Positions 1 to 11,107 of a stretch of 27,549 nt of DNA are shown one piece after another. The notes beneath the pieces are model-generated. The model did no database searches and was not told the DNA's origin. It worked only from the letters and a program-made list of their open reading frames with translations. Position 1 is the first letter of the stretch; every line of letters begins with the position of its first letter. The position numbers and the translations under genes are program-made. This DNA is from Chara braunii. Taxonomy: Eukaryota > Streptophyta > Charophyceae > Charales > Characeae. The stretch is taken from assembly GCA_003427395.1 (NCBI GenBank), contig BFEA01000003.1, positions 3,008,255 to 3,035,803 of the forward strand. Direction: 5' to 3'.

Positions 1-69
<69 letters not shown>
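1..69. repeat. (GA)n microsatellite
   Basis: Uninterrupted GA dinucleotides open the window. Similar GA or CT tracts occur at 12571-12644, 16094-16181 and 27508-27549, so this is a genome-wide simple repeat in this organism. Confidence 0.98.
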
Positions 70-71
<2 letters not shown>

Positions 72-330
72 GCAACATGCAGCATGTCATTGGCGGGGAG
101 CACAAGGGCAGGCGCTGACCTCCAAAAAAAAGTAGTAATTGTATTGGAATACAAGATGTTTTTCCTTTTCGAAATCCGAATAGAAAGGGTACACGTTGTA
201 TTCGAGTACAACGTGGATCACGGCCTCCTCGGCCTCCTATGGGCAGCTACGGGTCCTACGCGGTCCTGGCCCCTGCACAGCCCCCAGCCATGTGCCCACT
301 TCGGCCTCGAGGACGCGTCTGTGGGTTGAC

Positions 331-546
331 ACCGTCCCACACCAGGAAGTTCGAACCTACATAACTATAGCGACCGTCCCACACCAGGAAGTTCAGACCT
401 GAGTTCGAATCGCAATATGTACAAATCAATCTGGCGTTATGAAAACGGTGCTCTGCCAAGGTCGTCAGCGTTATGACAACGGTGCTCTGCCGAGGTCCTC
501 GGCTATTCAATTCAAACGAGTCCCTCGGCTCTTCAATTCAAACGAG
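331..546. repeat. Cluster of short imperfect tandem repeats
   Basis: Three small duplications lie side by side. A 23-bp block beginning accgtcccacaccagg occurs at 331 and 373. A 34-bp unit beginning gcgttatga occurs at 434-467 and 468-501 with four differences. A 25-bp unit containing ttcaattcaaacgag occurs at 499-523 and 524-546. No reading frame here looks like a protein. Confidence 0.8.
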
Positions 547-1743
547 ACGTCCTGGTGCGAGATCGGTATTGCGGTCAGGGCCTAACGGCAGACGGCTACC
601 ATCTTCTGCCGAACACCTTGCCCGAGTATATGGCCATACATTGGGACTTCCTGTCTGTATCTAACCTCTTTTACGGCCACATCTGGATGCATCAGACCGC
701 AATTCCGTCCAGAGATAAGTTGAAAAAGTCCTTGCGTATTGCCTGGACTGTTTTGGAACCGGAATAGGTTCATGATGATGGGTTGCTGTATTCGGGTGGA
801 GGACGGCGTGCGGCAGGCGGGAGGGCAAGGCTACTTGGTGACAATCGCTGTGCGGCCGCCTCTGACATTAGACTGAAGCACAGGTTTGAAGAAACGTAGA
901 TCTTTTTTGAACTATAGGACGCGCGTGTATAGTCGACAATCTTTTCTCACGCATTGGGGTACTCTCTACACGCCGTTGCGATAGGTTCTAAGGGATAGAA
1001 GATGTTCAGAAACACACTTTCCAAAACGTATCTGGGTGCAATTACAGCCAGCTCTGGATGCATCTGACTGCAGTCACGTCCAGAGCTCAGTGGAAGAAGT
1101 CCTAGTGCGAGGATGCCCTAAGTGCAAGGATAGATTCTTCTTCTTCTTCTTCTTCTTCGTCGTCGTCGTCGTCTTTTCTGCTGCTGCTGCTGATTTCAAC
1201 TTTTCGTTTGGGCACAATAAGTCAATGTGCCACGTCTGGCAGAGGAATCGTGCCGATGTTCACGAAACGGCAATGCATCCGAAAACATTTCATATGTCAA
1301 GCATAGGCCGCGGCGAATCGGTTTATCATATGCTAATGTGGGACGAATCATGCCAGAAGACTGACCAGGTTCATACGATATTAGAAGATGCGAGTTGCTA
1401 CAAGAATGTATGGACAGCCTGTAGCCACGTAGTGGTGAGAAGAGGAGGAAGGGAGGAGGAGGAGAGGAGGAGGAGGAGGAAGTTAAACTGTAGGTACAGA
1501 TGGCAGAGGGACAGGTGATGTTTGTCGAGCTGTGGAAGATGGAAGCGCCAACTATTGAAAGATGGCGGGAGAGCACAGCCCATGAGAAGTGGAAGGGACG
1601 GTGGCGCTTATCGATGAACCTAGTCAGGAAGAGGAGCAGGGGGAGGAAGGAGACAGTTCAGGAGGAGGTAAGGACATTGGTCATGGTGTTGCGGAGATGG
1701 AGAACAAGGCGAGGACCAAGAAAATGGTAGCCAAGCTTCCACG
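547..1743. other. Upstream region of the giant gene, no recognised gene
   Basis: This stretch presumably contains the promoter and 5' leader of the GON4L-like gene, but I recognise no TATA box or other element at a convincing distance. Triplet runs lie at 1135-1191: TTC repeats, then CGT, then CTG. A purine-rich GGA/GAG tract lies at 1436-1482. Short open frames (for example 1036-1518 and 1500-1730) are low in complexity and resemble no family I know. A strong donor-like AG|GTAAGG at 1666-1673 could belong to a 5' intron (see findings). Confidence 0.5.
1135..1191. repeat. Compound triplet repeat (TTC)n(CGT)n(CTG)n
   Basis: Three adjacent trinucleotide tracts: TTC at 1135-1157, CGT at 1158-1173 and CTG at 1177-1191. 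They fall in the presumed 5' flank of the large gene. Confidence 0.9.
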
Positions 1744-4700
1744 ATGGCTGAAGGTAACGGTGCCAATCTCGCAGAGGAGGAGGATGAGGAGGAGGAGGAG
1801 GAGGAGAAGAAGGAGGAGGAGGAGGAGGAGAAGGGGAGCTTGGTTGGCGATCGTGAAGGTGAGCACGAGAGCAGGAAAAGCGGCGAGGAAGGGGAGCATG
1901 TTTCTGATTCCACCAACTATGGTGGTGGTGGTGATGTTGTTGGTGGCACGAAGAAGAGGGAGGAGAAAGACGTCCACGTGGGGGATAGGAGATTGGGCAG
2001 CGAAGCTGTGGCTGCCGCCGACGTGGAAGATGAACGGCGGGGTGAGGGAGGGGGAGGAAGACCGAGTATTGAAGTTTTTGATCGTGGTAGGGATACTGAT
2101 GATGCTGGTGATGGTGACGTCATCAGGTGTGAGAGAAAGGAGAGAGACAGGGGCGATATTGTTGCGATCGGATTGGATGAGAGGTTGCGTGTTGATGCGG
2201 TCATTGCTGATAAGGAGATGGAGAGGCAGTGGGGTGACGGAGGAGGAGATTCAGGAGAAGGCATGGATGGCTGCAGGGATGAAGGTAAGGGTAAGGAAGG
2301 TCCAGATGATGATAACGCTAGGAAAGAGAGGGAGGAGGAAGATGCCGGCGATGGAGGATTTGTGAGCAAGGTGAAGGACGTGTTGATTGGTGTAGGTGAT
2401 GGTGGAGAGGATCTCCAGCAAGCTGCCGTCATCGCCGAGGGAGGAGGCCAGGGCAGAAAGGGAGATTGTGCCTGTGATAACGGTGTGGGTGATGGTGATG
2501 AAGATGCCGTCGACGAGGGAAGGAAATGTAAGAGTGCTGGCTATGGAGATGGAAGCCAAGGGAAGGGAGTTTGTGCGTATGATAGCGATGGTGGTGATGG
2601 CTATGCCGTCAGTGAGAGGAGGAAGCACAAGAATGGTGGCTATGGCTATGGCTATGGAGGTGTTAGGGAGATGGAGGGGACGTTGGCTGTTGGTGAGATT
2701 GGCTGCTGTAGGGAGAAGAAGGAGCAGTGGTGCGAGGGAGGAGGAGGGCAAGACCCGGATGCTTGTTGTGATGGTGCTGAGTATGGTGATGATGAAGCGG
2801 GATCCAGGAAGAAGAACGAGAAGAAGAACAAGGAGGAGGAAGAAGATGAAGATGGCCTCTATGATGCAATTGGTGTCTGCGAGGTGGAACAGTGGTTGGC
2901 TGGTGAGGTTGTTGCTGAGAATGAGAACGAAAGTAATCATCAGCAGTTCACGAGAGGGGGGCGGCAAAGCGCGGGTGCTTCTTGCGATGGTACCAGGCAG
3001 GATGGAGACTATGCAGGGGAGGATGGAGGGAAGAGAAGGAAGGAGAGAGATGGTGGCGTTGATGGAGGTCTGGGTAGGATGGACGGAGGTGTTGCTGACG
3101 ATGAGGGCATGATGCAGGTTCGTCGGGAGGAAGGAAAAAGCGACGTGTGGGAGAGGGAGAACGAGAGAGAGGGTGGTCGTGATCAAGGTGTGGGGGGGGT
3201 GGAGGGTGTAGGTGCTGCTGACGGTGGCGTGGTAAATGTTGTTAGCGACGTTTCGAATGTTAATGACTATGCTAAGGACATGTCAGCGACGATGGACGAG
3301 GTTGGCGATGGGGGCCACGTAAGCGTGGTGGAGGATAAGGTGCTGCTACACAGCAGAGCTTCGGTCGATCGCTGTGTAACTGCAGCTCATCGTTGTACGG
3401 GTGTCTTTGCCGGAGTAATCCCTCCCTCTCTACAAGAAAGACTTGGGAAGGAGGGTGGTGGTGGTGAAATGGGAGAAGAGGGGAAGGAGGGGGAGAACGA
3501 GCTGGAGGATGATGATGATGAAGATGACGTTGACTTCACTCCTGGCTCTTTGTGCTCTCTCTCTCCCTTGCCGTCTGACTTTTCCTCTGTTATCTTGTCT
3601 GATACGGAAGATGAGATAACCGACAAGGGAGGGGAGAAAGGGTGTGAGGACGATGAGGAAGGTGGTGATAATGAGAGGAATCTGATCGGGGGATGGGAGA
3701 TGGACGTTCGTACTGGGGTTAGCTCGGTTCTGAGCGGCGGCGGCGGAGATGCCTTCGCGGGGCAATCAGCAGCAATCTTCAGCCATGGTCTTTTGGAGAA
3801 CAGGCAGCAGGACGTGGGACGTCTTGCCGTTGAGAGGAGAGAGGATGAAGTCGATCTAGGGAGAGGAGGTGGTGATGCCGCAGATCTCGATGGCGATGCT
3901 ACAACGCATGCTCATGGGGATAAATGGGGGAAAACCGGAGGTAAGGGGGTTGAGTTGTTGAGTGGGAGGAAGGGAGAACATGATAGCAACGACGAGAATG
4001 CGGTCACGGAATCCTCTACTGGCGGGACGATGATGCTTGACGCCATATCCAAGCGGACTCGAGCGAGGTTATCTCTCAATGACATGACCCTTGAGGAGTT
4101 GGAGGCATTCCTGCGAGATTCGGACGAAGACGAAGACTTGGTGGGGGCTGACGTGGAGGAGGAGGTGGCAGTTTATCGCGAGTTTTTGGCGTCGGTAATT
4201 GGGGGTATACAGGGAGAAGGAGGGGGTAATGAAAGTAGGGAGGGAGATGGGGGTGGGGGAGAGGGAGGAGGAGGGGGAGGGGGAAGGGGGGGGGAAGAGG
4301 GCAAGGAGCCAGTTGTGGCAACAGGTGGTAGAGAGGAGGAGGATGATGAGAGTGATGTGGATTTCACGATAGAGGATCTGTTTGACAGCGAGGGGGAACA
4401 TGGAGAGGGAGACGAAGATGATGAAGATGATGAGGATGAGGATGATGACGAGGAGGAAGAGGAGGAGGAGGAGGAGGAGGAGGAGAGAGAGGGGGCGGAC
4501 GAGGAGGAGGAAATGGTTGGGGGGGAGAGTGAACGAGGGAGAGAGCAACGAGCGGGGGCCGGCTCGAGGAAGAGGAAGTCTAGCGCGCGCTCCTTACCAC
4601 GAACAGCTTTCCCTTGTGGCTCGAGGAAGAAGGGCAAAACAGGCGGTGGGGGGGGTCATACAGAGGCGGAGATTTGTCAGGATTCTCTTGTGGCAGACAA

Positions 4701-5972
4701 GGCAGCAAAGAAGTGGCGCCCTTTGCTGCCACGTCAGCAGGCCAACCACCCGATGCTCATGAGCTGGGGGAGCCGATCAATGGCGGGTCCGGGTCCCGAC
4801 TTCCAACCACCGCATATGATGTCGTATTGGCCCGGTGGGTTGGGTTCGCAACCTCCCCCGATCCATGCTGCAGTTGCCACCCCCGGGCACCAGTTCACCG
4901 CTCATCAGATAGGCCAGCTGTATTGCCTGGTTCATGAACATGTCCAGCTTTTAATCCAGGTCGCTACGCTGGGTCAGCTGGACAAGGAGTCCATGGAAGC
5001 TGCGCTGGCTGCCCGCAAGTTGTTAGCAGAGCTTCAGTCCCGAAGAGAATGGATTCTCTCCTGGAAGAAGACAGCTTTCCCGGATGCATGTTTCAAGCCT
5101 CCTTACGTTCATCCAACTGCCACGCTTGTGCGCACAGCGGGGTGTGATGGGAGCCAAGGGTGTGCCTGTGGCTGTGCTCAGCCTTCCCCTGGCACACGCC
5201 AACACCGCCAATCACCGGCGACTGCCAATAGCGGAAACCCAAATGCAGCCGATGATCAGCGGATGGAGGTTGAAGAGGTCTCCAGTGCAAGCGTACCCTT
5301 ACCACGAACAGCAGTGGGTACACAGACAACGAGTGGGATGATGATGATGATGATGATGGCGGAAGCTGCTGGTACTCGTTCGAGCAATGACGGGGTGGAT
5401 CTAAGGTCGGGATCGGGCTTCACGCAGGTGCAAGCTGACGTGGACGCGATTTGGGCCCCCACGGTGTCGGGACCAGTGCACTCGCTGCTCGACGTGGCAC
5501 CGCTTCGAGTTCTACCACAGTTCCTCCTGCAGCTGGACCGAGCTGCAGTTGCTGGTGGTGATCCCGACCCCGACGCCCATCAGTCCCAGGCAGGACGGGA
5601 AACGCAACAAGGGTCTTCTGCGGCTGAGGGCGGAGAGGAGCGTTGCCCTATGTTTACGTGCTGCAGCCACTCGCAAGTGGCCACGGCTCCCTGGCCCCCA
5701 CGTATGTCATGGCTTTGGTGTCGCAACGAGGCAGCAGCTGCACCTGGTGCTAGCAGCTGCCTCCCCGCGGTCGGCTCCCATGCCCCAGGCAACATACCCG
5801 TGGCAGAAAAGAATGACGAGCATCGAGGAGACAACGATGCTGCTGGACGTGGAAGGGGGGGTCGAACCGCCGGGGGGGGGTCTGTGTTAAAGGAGGTGGA
5901 TTCAATAGGCGGGAAAGCGAAGGACAACAATGGGCCTAGTGGAGGCAAATCGTCAAGTCGAACAGCAGCGAC

Positions 5973-6004
<32 letters not shown>

Positions 6005-9000
6005 TTGGAGGAGGGGGTGTTGTGCTTGTGCCAGGTCGGTATGCCCAGGCTATGAAAGTATTTGAGAGAGTGTTTAATCCTGCAGTGTTCCCAAGGTGCC
6101 CACCAGCTAGCTATATTGCGAAACGCACCCTGTTTACAGAGAATGAGGACCTGCTGCTTGCCATGGGCATCGAGATTTTCAACACGGATTGGCCAGCCAT
6201 CCAGAAACGTTTTCTCCCATCCAAGACAGCGCAGCAGGTGTTTATACGTCAGAAGAACCGATGTGCAGCACGTGCACCAGTGAATCCCATCAAGCTTGTG
6301 CGTCAGCTTAAACAAGCCCCGCTAAGTAAGGAAGAAAAGCAACTGATCAGTCAGGGGCTGCAGATATACAAACACGACTGGCTACTGGTGTGCAGCATGT
6401 GCGTGCCTCATCGGGATCCGCAGACATTGCCCAGACTGTGGAAGATGGCATTGAGCTCTTCCTCCTGTTCCACGACGAGAGAGGGGGAGGCCAATCAGCC
6501 TCGAAGGGCTCAACGACCTCGGCACAGGGATGGCCGAAAGAGAGGAGCACAGGCTGTGGTGTCTGCAGCTTCCATGAGTGCAGAAGGCCAGGGTGAGACC
6601 ACGGTTACTGCGGTTGATACCGGCAAGTGGGATCGGAATCGGCGTGCGCCCTCCGATGGGTCAAGAAAGGAGAACAGTAGAGCTCACACCGTGGCCTCTG
6701 CTGGGGAGGGGGAGGGAGTACGTGCAGGTGGTCCTTCTTCGGAAACGGGCGGATCTGTTCTTTCCCATTCTGCTCGGCCACCAGTTGCAGGTTCTGGAAT
6801 GCATAAGTACGACCAAACTGTGTTGGAGGGAATCTCCGCCCAACCTGTTGGGCCCCAACATAGCGGAACTCCTGTCTTACAGCCATCTACTGCCAAAGCT
6901 GGCCATTCCCAGCACCTTTCCGCAGGATTAGCCTCTTCTGGCATGCCACATGTGTCAGCAGCTGCACCTTCTATTCCGGGTAACCAAGTGCAGACTGTGG
7001 GTGCTGTGCCATCTGGCCCTTCGGTTCGTTTGCCAGGTCAAACGGTGCTGCAGTCGCAGGTGTCTCCCAGTAACGAAGTGCAGACTGTCGCTGTCACGCC
7101 TGCCGAGCCTTCAGTTGACTTGCCAGGTCAAACAGTTAGTCAAACGGTGCTGCAAGGTCAAACAGTGTTGCAATCCCAGGGATCTGTACATAGGGATAGG
7201 CAAACTGTGGCTGTGGTGCCTGCTTCGCCAGTTGGGTTACCGGGTCAAACAGTGGTGCAATGTCAAACGGTGTTGCAGCCACAGGTCTCTGGAGGGATAG
7301 AAGATCATTGTGGCAAGTCTCCAGAGAGAGCAGCTCCACGTCAGGCATTGACCGTTGCGGGGGTGCCGATGGGCCTTACGCAGAATAGGAAGGAACACGT
7401 GCCCATCTCGGACCAGGAGTTTGAACCTTCCTGTCATGAAGTTGGTGCACACATGGAGGCTGATGCAGGTGTGATGGATCAAAATGGTGGTGTAGTCCCA
7501 ACTGAAGGGACCGGTGTTACCCTCTTATGTGACGAGTCTTATGCTACCTTCATTCAGCGTGAAGATTATATGGAGCTTGCAGGGATGCAGCATGATTCAG
7601 GGGATGCTGGAGACGAGGCGAGGAGGGGGTGTGGGCCTGTAGCTGATCTGCAGTCCGCGATGGAGGTGGAGGGTGGCAGTACCTCCTCCTGGCCTGATGC
7701 ACACGTGGCGGTGTCCAGCAACCAGAATCCACAGGTTTTTGTTGCTGCTGCCACAACAGGACCGCCTGCAACGAATCGACGTGCGTCTCTGAGTCCTGTT
7801 GGAAGCGAGCAGGGTGCTGAGCTGGCATTAGGGACGAGAACAAGTAGTTTTGATGAACACAAATCTGCATCGTCGCTGTTCGCAAGCTCAGATGCCGGTG
7901 GCCAGGTGGTCGCTGATACAGCTGAGCATTCATCAGATCAGGATTTGGTTCAGGACCCTCCTGTAGGGGGAAGACTCTCAGCGTGTGAAACTCGACTTGC
8001 GGGTGTACCGAATGGGGCCAAGCGGCTGCGTCCCATGTCGGGCCCGTGTGTTCTCAGTTGTGCATCCCATTTACAAGCTTCAGCCCTCAGTTACCACAAC
8101 AGGGAGAGCGTTTCGGGGTTACCCTCCCTCTCTCGTCATTCCTCTCCTGTACCCATTCGCCTTATCCAGAGAGTGTCCACGCCACCAGACGTCAATGAGT
8201 TTGCAGCTGTCCAGCTAACTCCAGCACTGGACCGACAGATCGATCTGCCCGATGCGTCATGCCGTGTTAACTCCTCAGCATCAGTATCTGCAGCATCTGG
8301 CCAGCCACGTCATCCACGGACTGCAGCAGAACCTACTGCAAAAGAACACCGGAAGCAAGCAGGTGCCCAACCTGCTGATCTTCGGCCTATGAAGAAAGTG
8401 ACGACGGGCGCAAAGACAAACAAGAAATCTGGTTCAAGAAGCAGTACGTGCCTGCGAATGGGACAGCCTGTGCAACAAGTGTCATCTCAGCGGGAGGCAC
8501 CAAACAGGACGGACTCACTCTCGCGGCCCAGTCCTCAACTTGCCGTGTCATTGTCTGGTGTTGGGAAGCCTATGCACGTGGTTGTTGCAACAGACATGCG
8601 GCCCCCCAACAGTGCAGTGAGAAATATGCAGCCACAGCACCCACCTGCATCGTCAGGAGATGTGGTTTTCCATCGGGAATCTGAAGCTCTGCGAGGCGGT
8701 ACAGCTTCTGGCACAGCTGGACGCAGGGTAAATGACGCTTGCTCACCTCCAGGGCAACAGTCTAGGACGTACAAGCATTCTGATGCTGGACAGCCAGCCC
8801 TGGGCTTACTGACGAGCGAGGAGGGATCGGAATCAAAGCTAACTCAGGGAACTGCCTCACATGGCCAGAAGAAAGCTGTGGATACAAGGACCTCCCAAAG
8901 GCCCCCAAGAAGTCAGAGTGCTGTAGGCATAGATGCAAGCTTGTTTTTGAGGACTGCACCAGCGGCTACCCAGAATAGAGCAAAGGCAGTAACCCAGACT

Positions 9001-11106
9001 GCCAACCCCATGCAGCTGGTCTCCTGTACTGGCAAGCAGGCCCCACCCATTGCGGCGCGAAAGAAGCAGCCTTCCAGGAAGCGTGTTCATGTTACAGAGA
9101 ACGGATCCCATCATTCACTGGGAGTTGAGTGCAGCCTACAAGGTCAGACGGACTTGGCAGGATGTTCTACACTTATTTTGCCAAATGCTAATGCAAGACG
9201 GCACATGCAATGCAAGGGGCAACGGACATTGACAGTACCGTGTGCACAAGACGAGGCTGGGCCTGACAGATTGGCAGGTTTGCATCCTTCGTCAACAATG
9301 ACTCCTACCGGTTCGCGGCAGGATTTAATGAGGAAGCCGGCTAAGCACCCTCACAATGCCCCCAGGCAGAAAGACTGGCATGAAAAAGCACGGGCATCGG
9401 TTGCCGAGCGCCATCTATGTCCATCTGGAAAAGAGAAGGCACCTTCCAGTGCAGTGCAGGAGCCTGAGGAAAGGGCGACAAGCTCAGAAAGAAGAGTTGG
9501 CAATCCAATCGCTTTGAAGAGCCATGCGCGAGCAGGTAAGAGTCATGATCCTATGTTAGCTGAAGGGGCAATCACATTGGGCAAGGTGTCACAGGGTAGA
9601 TATCTGGCTGCAAATGGGATGCAAGGAACGTCCATCGATGCACCTCGACAGCAGCAGAAGCAGCAGCAGCAGCATCGGGGACAGCAGCAGCAGCAGCAGC
9701 GGCAACATCAGCAGCAGCAGCAGCAGCAGCAGCAACATCAACGACAGCAGCAGCAGAAGCAGCAGCAGAAGAAGCATCAGCATCAGCATCAGCATCAGCA
9801 TCAGCATCAGCATCAGCAGCAACATCAGCAACAGCAGCAGCAGCAACTACAGCAGCAGCAGCGGCAGATGCCTGCAGGTCTTTTTGGCCATGTTCAAGGT
9901 AGTGGCTCGAACCATGGTGTTGGTGAAGCTGCTGCTGAGGACACTCTTGGCCGGAATTTGGACAGTGGCATGCCCAGTCAGCGGGGGCTACGGACTTCCC
10001 TTGGCCAGGGAAGTCGAAGCATAGTGCTGCGTGAAGGCATGGTTTCTATACATCATGGTTCAATGTGGCAAAAACTGGATGCTAGGAGGCATCTGTCACG
10101 CTTTGGGGTGCAAAGCAATCAAAATGGCGAAAGTGGAGCTGTGCGAGCTGGGGTTATTATCAATGGTGTTCGTGTTTGGGGCCTTCCAGAAGGGAGAAGA
10201 CATGAAGCTGAGGAGGCTTCAGGATGTCACACGGTCCAGAGCATGGAGTTTGAGCAGCAGAGGCAAATGGCAAGTGCGGAGCAAAAGGTGCACCCAGAGA
10301 AAGATCAGCAGGAATGTGAGGAACGAGAGCTCGGTTGTTCAGGTCATGAAAGTGTTCGCCTGGAGGAAGATGTCCAGGCAGTAGGTGAGGTCCAGCGGAC
10401 GGATGATGTCTTGTGCATTCCTGTTGACCACCAGATGGAAACGCAGAATGAGAAAGATATAGAGGATGTCCAGAAGTTGAGAAATACCAGTGAGGTAGAT
10501 GAGGGTGGTGATGTCTTGTGCATTCCTGTTGACAACCAGATGGAAATGCAGAATGTGGAAGGTATAGAGGATATCCAGAAGTGGAGAAGCACCAGTGAGG
10601 TAGAGGAGGGGGGTAGTAAACCCTGCATTGCAGCAGGAGAGGAGGTAGGTAATGATCCAGACGGTATGTCGGAAGATGGTTTCCAAAGTGATGAAGAGGA
10701 AATAGATATGGAGCAGGAAGAGATAAGCGACTCGGATGATGATGATGACGACGATGATGGTGATGGTGATGGTGATGGTGATGAGGATGACGATGATGGA
10801 GGAGAAACTAGAATGGAAATTGGGAACAGGGAAGGTGGGGGTGCCAACGATGGCAGGATGCAAGTGTCTTTTCCAGGAACGGACTCAAGAGGACGGGTGG
10901 AACTTCCACATGACGAGGTCATGGAATCCGATGTGGAGTTTGAGAAGGAGGAAATTGAGGACTCGGATGATGAGATGACAGAGTCTGATCCAGAAGTGGC
11001 AGGGGCTGAAAGAGCAGAAGATGGATGTGATGATGCAGAGGTTGAGAACATAGAGTTTGAGGAAGAAGAGATGCTTTCTGAGGAGGACGAACTCGATTGT
11101 CAATAA
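1744..11106 (+). CDS. GON4L-like SANT/Myb-domain nuclear regulator, 3120 aa, single long exon
   Basis: Family blocks appear in the order I know from plant GON4L-like (Homeodomain-like) proteins. These are an acidic N-terminus; a DVDFTP motif (aa 595-600); a TRARLSL..MTLEELEAFL...YREFLASVI block (771-819); a helical block HQIGQLY...HVQLLIQV...WKKTAFPD (1050-1126); and a SANT/Myb-like domain with LFTENEDLLLAMGIEIF, DWPAIQKRFLP and FIRQKNR (1460-1570). Animal GON4L is a nuclear transcriptional regulator, so a chromatin role is inferred. Basic clusters GSRKRK and SRKKGK (about 940-965) beside an acidic tract could be nuclear-localisation signals. Low-complexity parts include Glu-rich 10-30, Gly-rich 830-855, Asp/Glu-rich 885-925, seven Met in a row (1199-1205), QTV repeats (1747-1849), Gln/His-rich 2635-2709 and an acidic C-terminus. 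ATG 1744 is the first after an in-frame TAA at 1669; a spliced upstream start is possible. From memory, land-plant relatives are roughly half this length or less. Confidence 0.88.
4054..4200 (+). other. Conserved GON4L-like block (TRARLSL...MTLEELEAFL)
   Basis: Residues about 771-819 of the large protein form a short amphipathic segment followed by acidic residues and YREFLASVI. This block is conserved in plant members of the family and is one of the main reasons for the assignment. The judgement rests on memory of the family, not on a search. Confidence 0.7.
6031..6456 (+). other. SANT/Myb-like domain of the GON4L-like protein
   Basis: Residues about 1430-1571 are the most ordered part of the protein. 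FTENEDLLLAMGIEIF, NTDWPAIQKRFLPSK and QVFIRQKNRCA give the Trp and hydrophobic pattern of a Myb-like repeat. A second helical segment follows (LSKEEKQLISQGLQIYKHDW, then RDPQTLPRLWKMAL), with its own E..LI..GL..Y..DW pattern like a second half-repeat. The domain probably mediates DNA or histone contacts by analogy with SANT domains. Confidence 0.8.
6985..7293 (+). repeat. Three imperfect coding repeats (QTVxVxPxxPxxLPGQTVLQ)
   Basis: Units start near 6985, 7075 and 7198 and are about 90, 123 and 96 bp long, so all lengths are multiples of three. Each encodes a QTV(A/G)V.P..P...LPGQTVLQ-type sequence. The second unit is longer because it has extra QTVLQ copies. They lie in the disordered centre of the protein. 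Confidence 0.8.
9646..9870 (+). repeat. CAG/CAT tract coding for Gln/His-rich segment
   Basis: About 225 bp of CAG, CAA, CAT and a few CGG or AAG codons encode a Gln/His-rich segment (aa about 2635-2709). It contains a regular (His-Gln)n stretch from CAT-CAG repeats at about 9775-9820. The long antisense Leu/Met-rich frame here is only its reverse-strand shadow. Confidence 0.95.
10405..10614 (+). repeat. 105-bp in-frame tandem duplication
   Basis: Copies at 10405-10509 and 10510-10614 encode two 35-residue units beginning DVLCIPVD and ending TSEV(D/E)EGG. They differ at a modest number of sites. The exact multiple of three and conserved frame show the duplication was tolerated in a translated sequence. 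Confidence 0.92.
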
Positions 11107-11107
11107 A
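11102..11107 (+). promoter_or_regulatory. AATAAA overlapping the stop codon
   Basis: The hexamer AATAAA contains the TAA stop (11104-11106) of the large gene. It matches the canonical near-upstream polyadenylation signal, but plant signals are loose and no cleavage site can be seen, so use is uncertain. Confidence 0.3.

Noticed and set aside
390-412. B-box-like gagttcgaatc suggesting a tRNA gene
   Set aside because: No A box at a fitting distance and no cloverleaf; it is at best a SINE scrap.
1589-2365. 258-codon plus-strand frame overlapping the start of the large gene
   Set aside because: It begins with GTG, becomes Arg-rich inside the purine repeats and has no family resemblance. Only its first 26 codons may matter, as a possible upstream exon.
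2251-3186. 311-codon minus-strand open frame opposite the large gene
   Set aside because: Its Thr/Ile/Ser/Pro-rich composition mirrors the biased codons of the plus-strand gene. No domain is visible, so it is a shadow.
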